Positions 10,946 to 18,333 of a stretch of DNA of 64,000 bases are shown here, piece by piece (the first letter of the stretch is position 1; the number at the start of each line of letters is the position of its first letter). The position numbers were made by a program, and so were the translations under genes. The DNA is from Candidatus Deferrimicrobiaceae bacterium (GTDB taxonomy: Bacteria; Desulfobacterota; Deferrimicrobia; Deferrimicrobiales; Deferrimicrobiaceae): contig DASXVV010000004.1 of the NCBI GenBank assembly GCA_036504035.1, positions 1-64,000 of the forward strand, given 5' to 3'. The notes under the pieces are model-generated. The model was not told the DNA's origin. It searched no databases and worked only from the letters and a program-made list of their open reading frames with translations.

Positions 10946-12187
10946 GTGGAGCTCGCGCTGGCCATCATGGCCTGCCTCCTGATGGAGGGGATCTTCACCG
11001 GGGCCGAGATGGTGCTCATCTCGGCCGACCGGAACAAGCTGATGGAGCGCGCCCGCCGCGGCGACGGCGGCGCCGTCATCGCGCTCGAGCTGCTCGGCCG
11101 CCCCGACAAGGCGATCGCGACCACGCTGACCGGCACCAACATCTTCGTCGTCCTCAGCACGGTCCTGACCACTTCCCGGCTCCTTCCCGCGTTGGGCCCG
11201 CGCGCCTCGCTCGCCGCGATCGCCATCGTCACGCCGCTCGTCATCCTGCTGGGCGAGATCGTCCCGAAAAGCTTCGCCGTGCCCCGGGCCGACCGGCTGG
11301 CGGGAAGCGCGGCCCGCTTCATCCGGGTCGCCGGATATCCCCTCTACCCGATCGTGGCCGTCGTCTCGTTCCTGGGCCGCCTGTTCGCGAAGCCGTTCGG
11401 GGGGACCGAGCCGATCCACGGCGCGGTCACGCGGGAGGACCTCCGGCTGATCCTCAAGATGAGCCGCGCGGGCTCCGACGTCGAGCCGCACGAGCGGACG
11501 ATGGTGCGCCGCGTGTTCCACTTCGGAGAGCTGATCGTGGGGGACATCCACCGGGCGCTTCCCCAGGTCGCCGCGCTTCCCGAGACTGCGACCTGCCGCG
11601 ACGCCGCGCTGCTGGCGGCGCGAAGCGGCTATTCCCGCTATCCCGTCTACCGGGATCGACTCGACCATATCGTCGGGTTCCTGCACGTGCTCGACACCGT
11701 GGGAAAGAACCCGGGCGAGCCCGTGCAGCCTCTCCTGCGCAAGGCGCTCTTCGTCCCCGAGCTGATGCACGTCGACGATCTGATGGCGGCGTTCCGCAAG
11801 GCGGCCACCTCGTTCGCCGTCGTGGTCGACGAGTTCGGCGGCGTGACCGGGATCGTCACTGCCGAGGACGTGGTCGAGGAAGTGGTCGGCGAGATCGAGG
11901 ACGAGTACGACCGCGGGCGCGAGACGCCGCGCAAGGTGGGCGAGGGTTCCTTCCTCGTCTCGGCCCGGACCGAGCTTGCGCGTCTCGAGGAGTCGGTCGG
12001 CATCCGTCCGCCTCACGGCGATTACACGACGCTGGGCGGATTGTTGATAGACCTGGCCGGGAAGATCCCCGCGGCGGGCGAATCGTACCGGATTCCCGGC
12101 GCGGTTCTCACCGTGGTCCGCGCTTCCGACCGGGCGGTGACGCAGGTGCGCATCAGGATCGAAACGACGAAGGAGGATTCGCGATGA
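10946..12187 (+). CDS. CNNM/CorC-type membrane protein with CBS pair (second of two)
   Basis: A 413-aa paralogue of the preceding gene with the same order: DUF21 membrane domain (LLMEGIFTGAEMVLISADRNKL at the start of helix one), two CBS domains (second one with VVVDEFGGVTGIVTAEDV) and a CorC_HlyC domain. The start is GTG at 10946, preceded by AAGGAG at about 10934. The stop overlaps the ATG of larB as ATGA, so it is translationally coupled to the nickel-pincer cofactor genes. Divalent metal transport or efflux is the family role; a link to Lar metal chemistry is only an inference from coupling. Confidence 0.92.
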   Translation: MELALAIMACLLMEGIFTGAEMVLISADRNKLMERARRGDGGAVIALELLGRPDKAIATTLTGTNIFVVLSTVLTTSRLLPALGPRASLAAIAIVTPLVILLGEIVPKSFAVPRADRLAGSAARFIRVAGYPLYPIVAVVSFLGRLFAKPFGGTEPIHGAVTREDLRLILKMSRAGSDVEPHERTMVRRVFHFGELIVGDIHRALPQVAALPETATCRDAALLAARSGYSRYPVYRDRLDHIVGFLHVLDTVGKNPGEPVQPLLRKALFVPELMHVDDLMAAFRKAATSFAVVVDEFGGVTGIVTAEDVVEEVVGEIEDEYDRGRETPRKVGEGSFLVSARTELARLEESVGIRPPHGDYTTLGGLLIDLAGKIPAAGESYRIPGAVLTVVRASDRAVTQVRIRIETTKEDSR

Positions 12188-12933
12188 CCCCGGAAAAACT
12201 CAAGACGCTTCTCAAGGACGTGGCCGCGGGCAAGAAGAGCCCCGACGACGCCTACGAGAACCTGAGCACGATGCACTACGAAAGCCTCGGCGACGCGCAC
12301 GTCGACCACCATAGGGCGATCCGGCAGGGGATGCCGGAAACGATCTTCGGCGAGGGCAAATCGTCGGCGCAGATCCTCTCCATCGCGCGGGCGATGCGCA
12401 AGGCCGGCTCCGACGTGCTGATCACCCGGATCGACGAGGCGAACGGGAAGGTGATCCGCAAGCATTTCCGCGAGGCCGTGATCCACCCGAAGGCGCGCTG
12501 CGCGGTGATCCGCTCGAAAGAGCCGGAAATGGTGGGCAAGGGGACCGTGCTTGTCATCACCGCAGGCACCTCCGACGTGCCGGTCGCCGAGGAGGCGGCG
12601 CTTACCGCCGAGTTCATGGGCAACAAGGTCGAGCGGCTCTTCGATGTCGGGGTCGCCGGCATCCACCGGCTGCTGATGCAGAAGAAGGCGCTGACCGGGG
12701 CGCGCGTCATCGTCGTCGTCGCGGGCATGGAAGGCGCGCTGGCCTCGGTCGTCGGCGGCCTGACCGACAAGCCGGTCATCGCGGTGCCGACCAGCATCGG
12801 ATACGGCGCGTCGTTCGGCGGCATCGCCGCGCTGCTCGGCATGCTCAACTCGTGTTCGCCGACCGTCTCGGTCGTCAACATCGACAACGGCTTCGGCGCC
12901 GGCGTCTACGCGTCGGTCATCAACCGGCTTTAG
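12184..12933 (+). CDS. larB: LarB, pyridinium-3,5-bis(carboxylate) mononucleotide synthase
   Basis: A 249-aa LarB. In the known pathway LarB carboxylates and hydrolyses nicotinic acid adenine dinucleotide to make the P2CMN precursor of the nickel-pincer nucleotide of lactate racemase and related enzymes. It has a PurE-like core: ITAGTSD at residues 125-131, GVAGIHR at 156-162 and VPTSIGYGAS at 201-210, all typical. The length is normal. It is directly followed by larC, 14 bases downstream; larE and larA are not in the window. It overlaps the upstream CNNM gene by 4 bases. Confidence 0.95.
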   Translation: MTPEKLKTLLKDVAAGKKSPDDAYENLSTMHYESLGDAHVDHHRAIRQGMPETIFGEGKSSAQILSIARAMRKAGSDVLITRIDEANGKVIRKHFREAVIHPKARCAVIRSKEPEMVGKGTVLVITAGTSDVPVAEEAALTAEFMGNKVERLFDVGVAGIHRLLMQKKALTGARVIVVVAGMEGALASVVGGLTDKPVIAVPTSIGYGASFGGIAALLGMLNSCSPTVSVVNIDNGFGAGVYASVINRL

Positions 12934-12947
12934 GAGGCGAGGGAGCC

Positions 12948-14132
12948 ATGTCCGGCAACATCCTTTATTTCGACTGCTTCACCGGCATCGCGGGCGACAT
13001 GACGTGCGCCGCGCTGCTGTCGCTCACCGGCGCCGAGAAGGAGCTGCGCAAGGGCTTGAAGGGGCTGCCTGTTTCCGGCTATGCGCTCAAGGTCGACCGG
13101 GCATCGTCGTGCGGGATCGCCGGGCTGCGCGTCGACGTCAACGTGTCGGCCAAGAAGGCGCACGCGCGGCACCTGCCAGAGATCGTCGACCTGCTCCGGA
13201 AGTCGGCGCTGCCTCCGGGGGCGAAGGCGCGGGCCGAACGCGCATTCGACCTGTTGGGCACGGCCGAGGCCGCGGTGCACGGCACGACGAAGGACAAGGT
13301 GCATTTCCACGAGGTCGGCGCGGTCGACGCGATCGTCGACATCGCCTCGGGCTGCTTCCTGTTCGACCTTCTCGGCAATCCGCGGGCGTTCTGCTCGGCG
13401 CTGCCCGGCGGGTCGGGCGAGGCGTGGTCCGAGCACGGCAAGATCCCGGTGCCGGGGCCCGCGACGCTGGCGCTCCTGACCGGCGCGAAGTGGCGCCTCG
13501 GCGAGGGCGAGGGCGAGCTGGTGACGCCGACCGGCGCGGCGCTGCTGCGCGCCTTCGAGGCGTCGTTCGAAAAGCCGCCCGAGATGACGGTGCGGCGCGT
13601 GGGCACCGGCCTCGGCCACAAGGAATTCCCCGGCCGGCCCAACTGCCTGCGGGTGGTCGAAGGCGAGACGACCGGCGCGGGGCCGGGGCGCGACCGGGTG
13701 CTCGAGATCGAGGCGAACATCGACGACATGAATCCGCAGCGCTTCGAGCTGCTGATGGCGCGCGCTTTCGAGGCGGGCGCGCTCGATGTGGCCATCCTGC
13801 CCGCGACGATGAAAAAGGGGCGGCCGGGCTGGCTGTTGCGCATCCTGTGCCCCGAGGAGGATCTCGAGATCGTCTCTGCGGCGGTCTTCTCGCTGTCCAC
13901 CTCGATCGGGCTGCGCTACCACGCCTGCGACCGGCTGACGCTGTCGCGGACGGTCGTGATGGTCGAGACGGCCTATGGCCCCCTCCGGGTCAAGGAGATC
14001 GCGCTGCCGGACGGGACACGTCGCGGGGCGCCCGAGTACGACGACGTGAAAAAGATCGTGCAGTCGGGCAAGGCGTCTTTCGAGGAGGCGGCCCGGGCCG
14101 CGGAAGAGGGCTGGCGGAAGCTTCGACGGTAG
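12948..14132 (+). CDS. larC: LarC, nickel insertase of the pincer nucleotide cofactor
   Basis: A 394-aa LarC, the CTP-dependent cyclometallase that inserts nickel into the pyridinium-3,5-bisthiocarboxylate mononucleotide. Motifs include FDCFTGIAGDM at residues 8-18, HFHEVGAVDAIVDI at 119-132, VPGPATLALL near 168 and EANIDDMNP at 255-263. In some lactobacilli larC is split by a programmed frameshift near the last region; here it is one uninterrupted frame. A strong Shine-Dalgarno TAGGAGG lies ahead of ATG 12948. It is the last gene of the lon-thiL-CNNM-lar run. Confidence 0.95.
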   Translation: MSGNILYFDCFTGIAGDMTCAALLSLTGAEKELRKGLKGLPVSGYALKVDRASSCGIAGLRVDVNVSAKKAHARHLPEIVDLLRKSALPPGAKARAERAFDLLGTAEAAVHGTTKDKVHFHEVGAVDAIVDIASGCFLFDLLGNPRAFCSALPGGSGEAWSEHGKIPVPGPATLALLTGAKWRLGEGEGELVTPTGAALLRAFEASFEKPPEMTVRRVGTGLGHKEFPGRPNCLRVVEGETTGAGPGRDRVLEIEANIDDMNPQRFELLMARAFEAGALDVAILPATMKKGRPGWLLRILCPEEDLEIVSAAVFSLSTSIGLRYHACDRLTLSRTVVMVETAYGPLRVKEIALPDGTRRGAPEYDDVKKIVQSGKASFEEAARAAEEGWRKLRR

Positions 14133-14457
14133 CGTCGCCGCAGCTTCGCACGTCGACTCCCAAGGTGGATTGGGAATAATATTTCCCGAGTTCGGTTGTT
14201 AATTACCGTATGCCGCACCTTCCTCCCGTTCGGCGCAAGGCCTCCTTCTGCGCCAAGTCGTTTGATTCCCGGTTACTTGCGACCCCGCCCCTTTCCTGCC
14301 ATATCCCCCGGCGCATAAATTGCTTGCGCTCCAAAGAATCAGCCGTTCTTGCCCGGCCGGTCCGGGGGGAGGTCGCTGCATGGAATAGCGATGCCAGACG
14401 CGCGCAGACCTTATCTCTGAAATCATCGATCGATCGTAAGGAAAGAGAGGTTCCTCG
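14133..14457 (+). other. 325-bp intergenic region upstream of the DUF2589 operon
   Basis: No convincing gene. It begins with a small hairpin (CCCAA at 14159-14163 pairing with TTGGG at 14170-14174) running into an AT-rich tract, possibly a weak larC terminator. A second short palindromic tract GGGAA...TTCCC follows at 14172-14187. A -24/-12 type promoter candidate lies at 14308-14324. The short open frame at 14210-14503 has poor codon bias and no ribosome site. Confidence 0.5.
14308..14324 (+). promoter_or_regulatory. Candidate sigma-54 (-24/-12) promoter of the DUF2589 operon
   Basis: CCGGCGC ... TTGCT with the invariant GG at 14310-14311 and GC at 14322-14323, exactly ten bases apart as sigma-54 requires. 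The -12 part is a good match; the -24 part is weaker (CGGCGC against TGGCAC). The predicted transcript would have a leader of about 120 bases. Confidence 0.5.
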
Positions 14458-15045
14458 ATGTCCATTGGCCAGGAACTGTCGTCCATCGATTTCCAGTCCA
14501 TGATCGGCGGCCCGCTCAACGCCGTCATCAAGGCGCAGGCGCAATCGGCCCAGACCTCGGTCGACTTCATCAAGAGCGTCGGGTTCAACGCGGCCGATGC
14601 CGCGACCGACCCGGGCAAGCCGACGATGGTCACCTTCACGTACGACAAGCCCATCGAGACGAAGGACGCCGCCGGCGTCATCACGGTCACGCCCACCCCC
14701 TTCCGGCTGACCGTGCCCATTCTCACGATGCTGCCCATCCCCTACATCCGGGTCGAAGAGGTCACGATCGACTTCAACGCGAAGATCAATTCCGTCGTCG
14801 AGTCGACGACCACCTCCTCCTCCGAGCTCAATGCCTCGCTGGCGGTCAAGGGCGGGTGGGGCCCGGTCTCCGCGGAATTGAAATGCAGCTACAGCACCAA
14901 GAAATCGACCTCGGCGACCGACAAGACCGAGCGTACCTACAGCCTGATCATCCACGTCCGCGCCGTCCAGGACGAGCTGCCGGCGGGCCTTGAGAAGCTG
15001 CTGGGCGTCCTCGAGAACAGCATCAAGGAAGTCAAGGCGGCCTGA
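14458..15045 (+). CDS. DUF2589 family protein
   Basis: A 195-aa soluble protein that I assign to DUF2589 from its N-terminal pattern ELSSIDFQSMIGGPL followed by an Ala/Gln-rich helix and VDFIKSVGF. DUF2589 has no established function. The rest is predominantly beta-strand-like, with the stretch IPYIRVEEVTID at residues 94-105, a Ser/Thr-rich turn, and a strand-rich end in TYSLIIHVRAVQ. No signal peptide or membrane segment is seen, so it is probably cytoplasmic. It is the first gene of a three-gene cluster, separated from the next gene by 80 bases containing a strong hairpin. A GGAAAGAGAGG ribosome site precedes the ATG. The second gene shares the IPxIR motif. Confidence 0.85.
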   Translation: MSIGQELSSIDFQSMIGGPLNAVIKAQAQSAQTSVDFIKSVGFNAADAATDPGKPTMVTFTYDKPIETKDAAGVITVTPTPFRLTVPILTMLPIPYIRVEEVTIDFNAKINSVVESTTTSSSELNASLAVKGGWGPVSAELKCSYSTKKSTSATDKTERTYSLIIHVRAVQDELPAGLEKLLGVLENSIKEVKAA

Positions 15046-15060
15046 TCGCCGATTGACCGG

Positions 15061-15098
15061 CGGGCAAGGGCGATCCTCCGAACGATCGCCCTTGCCTG
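15061..15098 (+). terminator. Strong intergenic hairpin between DUF2589 gene and partner
   Basis: A perfect 13-bp stem (15063-15075 with 15084-15096), extendable by a G-U and a C-G pair, with an 8-base loop. No U-run follows, so it is more likely an mRNA-stabilising, processing or partial-termination element than a full terminator. Confidence 0.5.
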
Positions 15099-15125
15099 CA
15101 AGCAGAATCGAAAAGGAGGCAACGC

Positions 15126-15803
15126 GTGGCGGATCTCGGGGAGCTGATGGGGGCGATGATGGCCGGATTGATCCGCGCGCGTCGGGTTGCCGACGAGCAG
15201 ACGGCGTCGCTGGCGGAATACTACAAGGACAATCCGCTGCTCGAGGGGCTGTCGATCCCGCGCATCCGGATTCCCGAGATGACGATCGACCTGCCGCTGC
15301 TGATCGAGGATTCCACGTCGGCCCAGGCCGGAGAGATGGAAGCGCCCGCCAAGATCGCGGCCGCGGTCGAGGCCCAGATGAAGGCAACGCTGGCGAAGAA
15401 CAACATCCGCATCGCCCCGGCGTTCAACAAGCCGTTCCTCGAGGCCGTCAAGGGCCGGCTGGCGTCGCTGAAGGATGCGGGCGGGCCGGTCACGAAGGAA
15501 TCGGTGGTGCGCGGCGTCCAGGAGGCGTTCGCCGATACGCTGGCCGGCACGGGCACGACGCTCGGCACGCCCGAGAAGGAGGCCATCGCGAAGGAGCTCC
15601 GGCTCCGCGTCGCGGCCATAAGCCTGGTCAAGGAGCCGGTGATGCCGGGCATCCAGGCCAACATCCGGACGGCCGACGTCAAGGAGCGCGCCTCTGCCCA
15701 GAACGTGGTCCGTCTCAAGATCACCCTCAAGGAAGAGGGGCTCGAATGGGCGACCCAAGCGAGCGACACGGGCGGCGTGATCCGCACGCTCCAGCCCGAA
15801 TAG
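15126..15803 (+). CDS. Unknown protein, DUF2589-like partner
   Basis: A 225-aa soluble protein starting at GTG 15126 behind a consensus AAGGAGG. I do not recognise a named family. The N-terminus is helical (LGELMGAMMAGLIRARR) and is followed by IPRIRIPEMTID at residues 44-55, which lines up with IPYIRVEEVTID of the preceding DUF2589 protein; both are preceded by a helix rich in small and polar residues. This suggests a divergent relative or a common binding partner. The middle is helical and Ala/Lys-rich, and the C-terminus has a strand-rich VVRLKITLKEEGLEW. No signal peptide, membrane helix or catalytic motif is evident. Confidence 0.75.
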   Translation: MADLGELMGAMMAGLIRARRVADEQTASLAEYYKDNPLLEGLSIPRIRIPEMTIDLPLLIEDSTSAQAGEMEAPAKIAAAVEAQMKATLAKNNIRIAPAFNKPFLEAVKGRLASLKDAGGPVTKESVVRGVQEAFADTLAGTGTTLGTPEKEAIAKELRLRVAAISLVKEPVMPGIQANIRTADVKERASAQNVVRLKITLKEEGLEWATQASDTGGVIRTLQPE

Positions 15804-15834
15804 CGCCCCTTCCCCTGAAAAAGGAGGCCGGCCG

Positions 15835-16407
15835 ATGCAATGCATTCTGCGGGAAAAGCTGGTGGCGCAGGCGGTGCTCCTGTCGGCCGTCAGCCAGGTC
15901 TACCGCACCGAGAGCAACCGCTTCGTCGAGGCCTACCTCGCCTGGCTGGAGGCGGCCGAGAAGGATCTGGCCGGCCTGCGTGCGCCGATCGGCATCCTGC
16001 TGCAGTCCGAGAAAAGCGCGCTGATCTCGGTGCTCGACGGCTACGTGCCGGGACACGTCCAGCCCGGGCGGAACCTCCGGAAAATAATGAAGGCCGCGGC
16101 CGCCCAGTCGCTCGAACGGATCTCCCGCGAGATCTTTTCGAAGGTCGAGCACATCGACCAGGAGCTCGGGCAGCAAAGCGAAAAGATGTGCCACGCCGTC
16201 GCGGTCCTGTTGTCCAAGTCGCCCGAGATCGTCCCGCTGCTCGATCCGGCCCAGCCGGGGATCGACAAGGTCTGGCATCTGCTCGGCGCGACGCCCGAGA
16301 CCGCGTCGATGTATCACTACTTCAGCGCGAAGCTCGCCGTATCCGACCGGAACTACCTCCTCGGCGACATCCTCCAGAAGATCGTCGCCAACCGGGTCCC
16401 TGCCTGA
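15835..16407 (+). CDS. Unknown all-helical cytoplasmic protein, third gene of DUF2589 operon
   Basis: A 190-aa protein with no recognised domain. It appears entirely alpha-helical: an N-terminal amphipathic run (residues 1-60) with Trp and Tyr residues, a central Lys/Ala-rich helix, and a region reading QELGQQSEKMCHAVAVLL. There is no export signal. A consensus AAGGAGG lies before ATG 15835, 31 bases after the previous stop, so it is cotranscribed with the two upstream genes. It could be an adaptor or assembly factor for the DUF2589 pair, but that is inference from position only. Confidence 0.72.
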   Translation: MQCILREKLVAQAVLLSAVSQVYRTESNRFVEAYLAWLEAAEKDLAGLRAPIGILLQSEKSALISVLDGYVPGHVQPGRNLRKIMKAAAAQSLERISREIFSKVEHIDQELGQQSEKMCHAVAVLLSKSPEIVPLLDPAQPGIDKVWHLLGATPETASMYHYFSAKLAVSDRNYLLGDILQKIVANRVPA

Positions 16408-16433
16408 GCCGAAGTCCGATGCTCGGGCGGTCT

Positions 16434-16498
16434 AATTATTTACTGAATAATTCGATTATTTGAGGAAACGAATGGCCAGGCACGGACCCCGATCGGGG
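16434..16498 (+). other. AT-rich inverted repeat and GC palindrome in the gap before the cytochrome
   Basis: AATTATT (16434-16440) and AATAATT (16446-16452) form a 7-bp inverted repeat in a strikingly AT-rich patch. A perfect 12-bp palindrome CCCCGATCGGGG lies at 16487-16498. These may be an operator or activator site for the downstream sigma-54-like promoter, or a terminator of the upstream operon; neither can be decided by eye. Confidence 0.35.
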
Positions 16499-16548
16499 AT
16501 AAAGTGTCAATCCGCTGGATTTCCGGAGGGTTTTTCAGGGCATTCGTG

Positions 16549-16565
16549 AGGCATGACGGTTGCAA
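16549..16565 (+). promoter_or_regulatory. Candidate sigma-54 (-24/-12) promoter of the multiheme cytochrome gene
   Basis: AGGCAT...TTGCA with GG at 16550-16551 and GC at 16562-16563, exactly ten bases apart. The -12 element is a full match and the -24 element a good one. Transcription would start about 16575, giving a leader of roughly 29 bases that contains the AAGGAGG of the cytochrome gene. Confidence 0.6.
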
Positions 16566-16603
16566 AGATTCTGTATCCGATCAGGCTGCCCAAGGAGGAC
16601 GCG

Positions 16604-18253
16604 ATGAATCCACGCATGGCATCACGAATGGCCGCGCTCTTGACCACGATGGCTTTCCTGTTTTCAGGGTGTGTGGAGGACACCGTTCCGATCGACACGT
16701 CGCACGCGGTCGTCGCCTGGAACGACCTGGGCATGCATTGCATGGACAACGACTATTCCGTGTTCGCCATCCTGCCCCCCTACAACAACCTGCACGCCCA
16801 GGTCGTCAACCGGTCGACCGGCAAGGAGGTCACCTCCGGGATCTCGGTCACCTACCAGGCCACAAAGGATACGCGGAGTTCCATCAACACCACCAGCGTG
16901 GGCAAGACCAACTTCTGGAGCTACGTCGGCGACCTGTTCGGGGTGACGCTGCCGCCGGATACGGGCCTGGCAGGCAACCGGACTCCGAGCCGCTCCCCGG
17001 CCGCGATGGCCTACGACAACGTGAAGGGGTTCTGGAAGGCCGACGGAATCCCCATCGTGTGCACCGATGACGCGGGCCAGACGGACTACTACCCGATGGT
17101 GAAAGTGGTTGTGAAAAACGGGCGGGGCGAGACCATCGCAACGACGAAAACCGTGCTCCCGGTCAGCAACGAGATGACGTGCAAGGGGTGCCACTCCTCC
17201 AACGTGGGCGGCGCCGTGGATGCCCTTCCGGCGGCGGGATGGGCCTTCGACCCCAACCTCGAAAAAGACTGGAAGCTGAATATCCTCCGGATCCACGACG
17301 ACCGGAATTTCGCCGATCCCGCCCGCGCGGCCGTATACGCGGGTGTGCTTTCGGCGAATGGATTCGACGGGACGGGGCTCGAGAACACCGTCAGGCTATC
17401 CGGGAAGCCGGTCCTTTGCGCACAATGCCATCGCTCGAATGCCCTGGGAACAGCCGGAGCCGTAGGCGTCAAGCCGCTGACTGCGGCGATGCACACCCAC
17501 CACGCGCCCGTGATGCAGGACTCCACGGGCATGCCGCTCGACGACGGGACCGACCGTACGGCGTGCTACTGCTGCCACCCCGGTTCCATCACGCAATGTC
17601 TGCGCGGGACGATGGGAAATGCCGTGGACGCCTCGGGGAACCCGTTGATCCAGTGCCAGAGTTGCCACGGGAACATGTCCGCCGTCGGGGCGTCCACGCG
17701 GCAAGGTTGGCTCGACATGCCCGACTGCCGGTACTGCCACTACCAGTCGTCCGCCAAGGGAAGCTACGTGCGCGACAACACGGTCTTCGACGCGGCCGGA
17801 GGATACCGGCAAGCGACGGGAATCTTCGGAAGCCCCGGGCTTTATAAGGTTTCCGCCGGGCACGGCCGGATCCAGTGCGAGGGATGCCACGGCCCCACGC
17901 ACGCCGAGTATGCGTGCTCCGAGGCGAACGATAATGTCCAGAGCACCGCGCTTCAGGGATATGCCGGAAAGATCACGGAATGCGAGGTCTGCCACGTCCG
18001 AGTTCCACTCACGAAGAACGGCGGTCCCCACGGCGTTCACACCCTGGGAGAGAGCTGGGTCGCGCTGCACGGTCCTTTCGTGAAGAGCGATCCCGCATAC
18101 TGCGCGACTTGTCATGGCGCCGATTTCCGGGGAACGTTCCTTTCGAAGGTTCCGGTCGGGAGATTCTTCAACCAAGGGCCATTGGGGCGAATCACCCTCG
18201 CGCGGGGGCATTTGGTGAGCTGCTTCGATTGCCACTCCCGGCGGACCTGGTAA
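16604..18253 (+). CDS. Nonaheme c-type cytochrome lipoprotein
   Basis: A 549-aa exported protein with a lipoprotein signal: hydrophobic segment MAALLTTMAFLFSGC with the lipobox Cys at residue 23. Nine CxxCH heme-attachment motifs are visible (CKGCH, CAQCH, CYCCH, CQSCH, CRYCH, CEGCH, CEVCH, CATCH, CFDCH), all in the C-terminal two thirds. The N-terminal domain begins AWNDLGMHCMDNDYSVF, a block I associate with multiheme proteins of metal-respiring and related bacteria. It likely sits in the periplasm or on the outer membrane and carries electrons. ATG 16604 is chosen over the upstream ATG at 16553 because it has AAGGAGG, sets up the lipoprotein signal correctly, and the upstream ATG falls inside the -24/-12 promoter. 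Confidence 0.92.
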   Translation: MNPRMASRMAALLTTMAFLFSGCVEDTVPIDTSHAVVAWNDLGMHCMDNDYSVFAILPPYNNLHAQVVNRSTGKEVTSGISVTYQATKDTRSSINTTSVGKTNFWSYVGDLFGVTLPPDTGLAGNRTPSRSPAAMAYDNVKGFWKADGIPIVCTDDAGQTDYYPMVKVVVKNGRGETIATTKTVLPVSNEMTCKGCHSSNVGGAVDALPAAGWAFDPNLEKDWKLNILRIHDDRNFADPARAAVYAGVLSANGFDGTGLENTVRLSGKPVLCAQCHRSNALGTAGAVGVKPLTAAMHTHHAPVMQDSTGMPLDDGTDRTACYCCHPGSITQCLRGTMGNAVDASGNPLIQCQSCHGNMSAVGASTRQGWLDMPDCRYCHYQSSAKGSYVRDNTVFDAAGGYRQATGIFGSPGLYKVSAGHGRIQCEGCHGPTHAEYACSEANDNVQSTALQGYAGKITECEVCHVRVPLTKNGGPHGVHTLGESWVALHGPFVKSDPAYCATCHGADFRGTFLSKVPVGRFFNQGPLGRITLARGHLVSCFDCHSRRTW

Positions 18254-18275
18254 CGGCGTCGCCGTACCGGGCGCA

Positions 18276-18305
18276 TTGACCCGTCCGCGGAGAAAGTGAT
18301 GTAAT
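18276..18305 (+). promoter_or_regulatory. Candidate sigma-70 promoter of radA
   Basis: TTGACC at 18276-18281, an 18-base spacer, and TGTAAT at 18300-18305, 28 bases before the radA start. Confidence 0.5.
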
Positions 18306-18333
18306 CGCCTATCCCCTCCGGAAACGAGGTCTC

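Noticed and set aside
14210-14503. Small open frame before the DUF2589 gene
   Set aside because: No ribosome site, codon use unlike neighbours, and it runs across the sigma-54-like promoter and into the real gene.
16553-16603. Upstream ATG as start of the multiheme cytochrome
   Set aside because: It lies within the -24/-12 promoter and would bury the lipoprotein signal; ATG 16604 has a consensus ribosome site.
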